Below, piece by piece: positions 31,851 through 32,008 of a stretch of DNA of 32,008 nt. The position numbers and the translations under genes are program-made. The notes under the pieces were generated by a model. It made no database searches and had not been told where the DNA came from. It worked only from the letters and a program-made list of their open reading frames with translations. The DNA is from a virus, in IMG/VR virus record IMGVR_UViG_3300007554_000011, positions 1-32,008 of that record. The stretch is one strand, 5' to 3'. Position 1 is the first letter of the stretch. Every line of letters starts with the position of its first letter.

Positions 31851-32008
31851 ATGCGTAAAATAGGAATAGGAACAGCAGGCGATCCAGTATTAGGTAAATC
31901 ACTAATACTTGACAACACTGTAACAACTTTGGAACCAGACGCCGATTTGATACTAGATCCTAATGGCGCAGGTGAAACTAAAGTAACTGGCCATATACAG
32001 GTCAATTC
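31851..32008 (+). CDS. Start of a further fibre-like gene, 3' truncated by window edge
   Basis: ATG at 31851 after AAGGAAG (31838-31844) opens a frame with no stop to the right edge, about 52 residues. It begins MRKIGIGTAGDPVLGKSL and continues with NTVTTLEPDADLILDPNGAG, a diverged form of the DLELRA.GTG repeat of fibres A and B. It is likely the N-terminus of another fibre or structural protein. Its full length and role cannot be judged from this piece. Confidence 0.75.
   Translation, partial: MRKIGIGTAGDPVLGKSLILDNTVTTLEPDADLILDPNGAGETKVTGHIQVN

Overview
This window is part of the late structural region of a T4-like (Straboviridae-type) myovirus, most probably marine. All genes lie on the + strand, are tightly packed (TAATG overlaps, gaps of a few bases) and AT-rich. 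The order prohead protease gp21, scaffold gp22, major capsid protein gp23 is the T4 order. gp23 is short (392 aa against about 520 in T4), as in far-T4 marine phages. Four matches to the T4 late promoter TATAAATA precede structural genes. The host cannot be fixed from the sequence; the protein style resembles cyanophages and pelagiphages.

Region 1 (1-3753) is the capsid module: an acidic core-like protein cut by the left edge, gp21, gp22 and gp23, closed by a strong intrinsic terminator. Region 2 (3754-6273) has a late promoter with a structured leader and four small to medium virion proteins (150, 337, 123 and 176 aa). Region 3 (6274-17642) holds two paralogous giant fibres, A (1846 aa) and B (1883 aa). 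They share an N-terminal anchor, a pectin-lyase-like beta-helix and a long array of repeats of the type DDNFITTT..SN.DLELRA.GTG. Region 4 (17646-18418) has two small virion proteins. Region 5 (18430-31502) holds a second paralogous pair, C (2000 aa) and D (2339 aa). Each has seven N-terminal CBM5/12-like modules, an interrupted beta-helix, Asp-box propeller-like repeats and a shared C-terminus. Region 6 (31518-32008) has another small beta protein and the start of a further fibre-like gene.

Functionally the first 3.7 kb would build and mature the prohead: gp22 scaffolds, gp21 cleaves, gp23 forms the shell. The remaining 28 kb is an adhesin cassette, with over 8,000 residues in four fibres plus small beta-rich partners placed between them. 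The most notable points are a cupredoxin-like domain with a full set of type-1 copper ligands inside fibre C, an alternating long/short super-repeat of about 470 bp in fibres A and B, and two long GC-richer leaders with pairing potential next to ribosome binding sites. No tRNA, CRISPR, integrase, transposase or reverse transcriptase was seen. All assignments come from reading the sequence; no database search was run.
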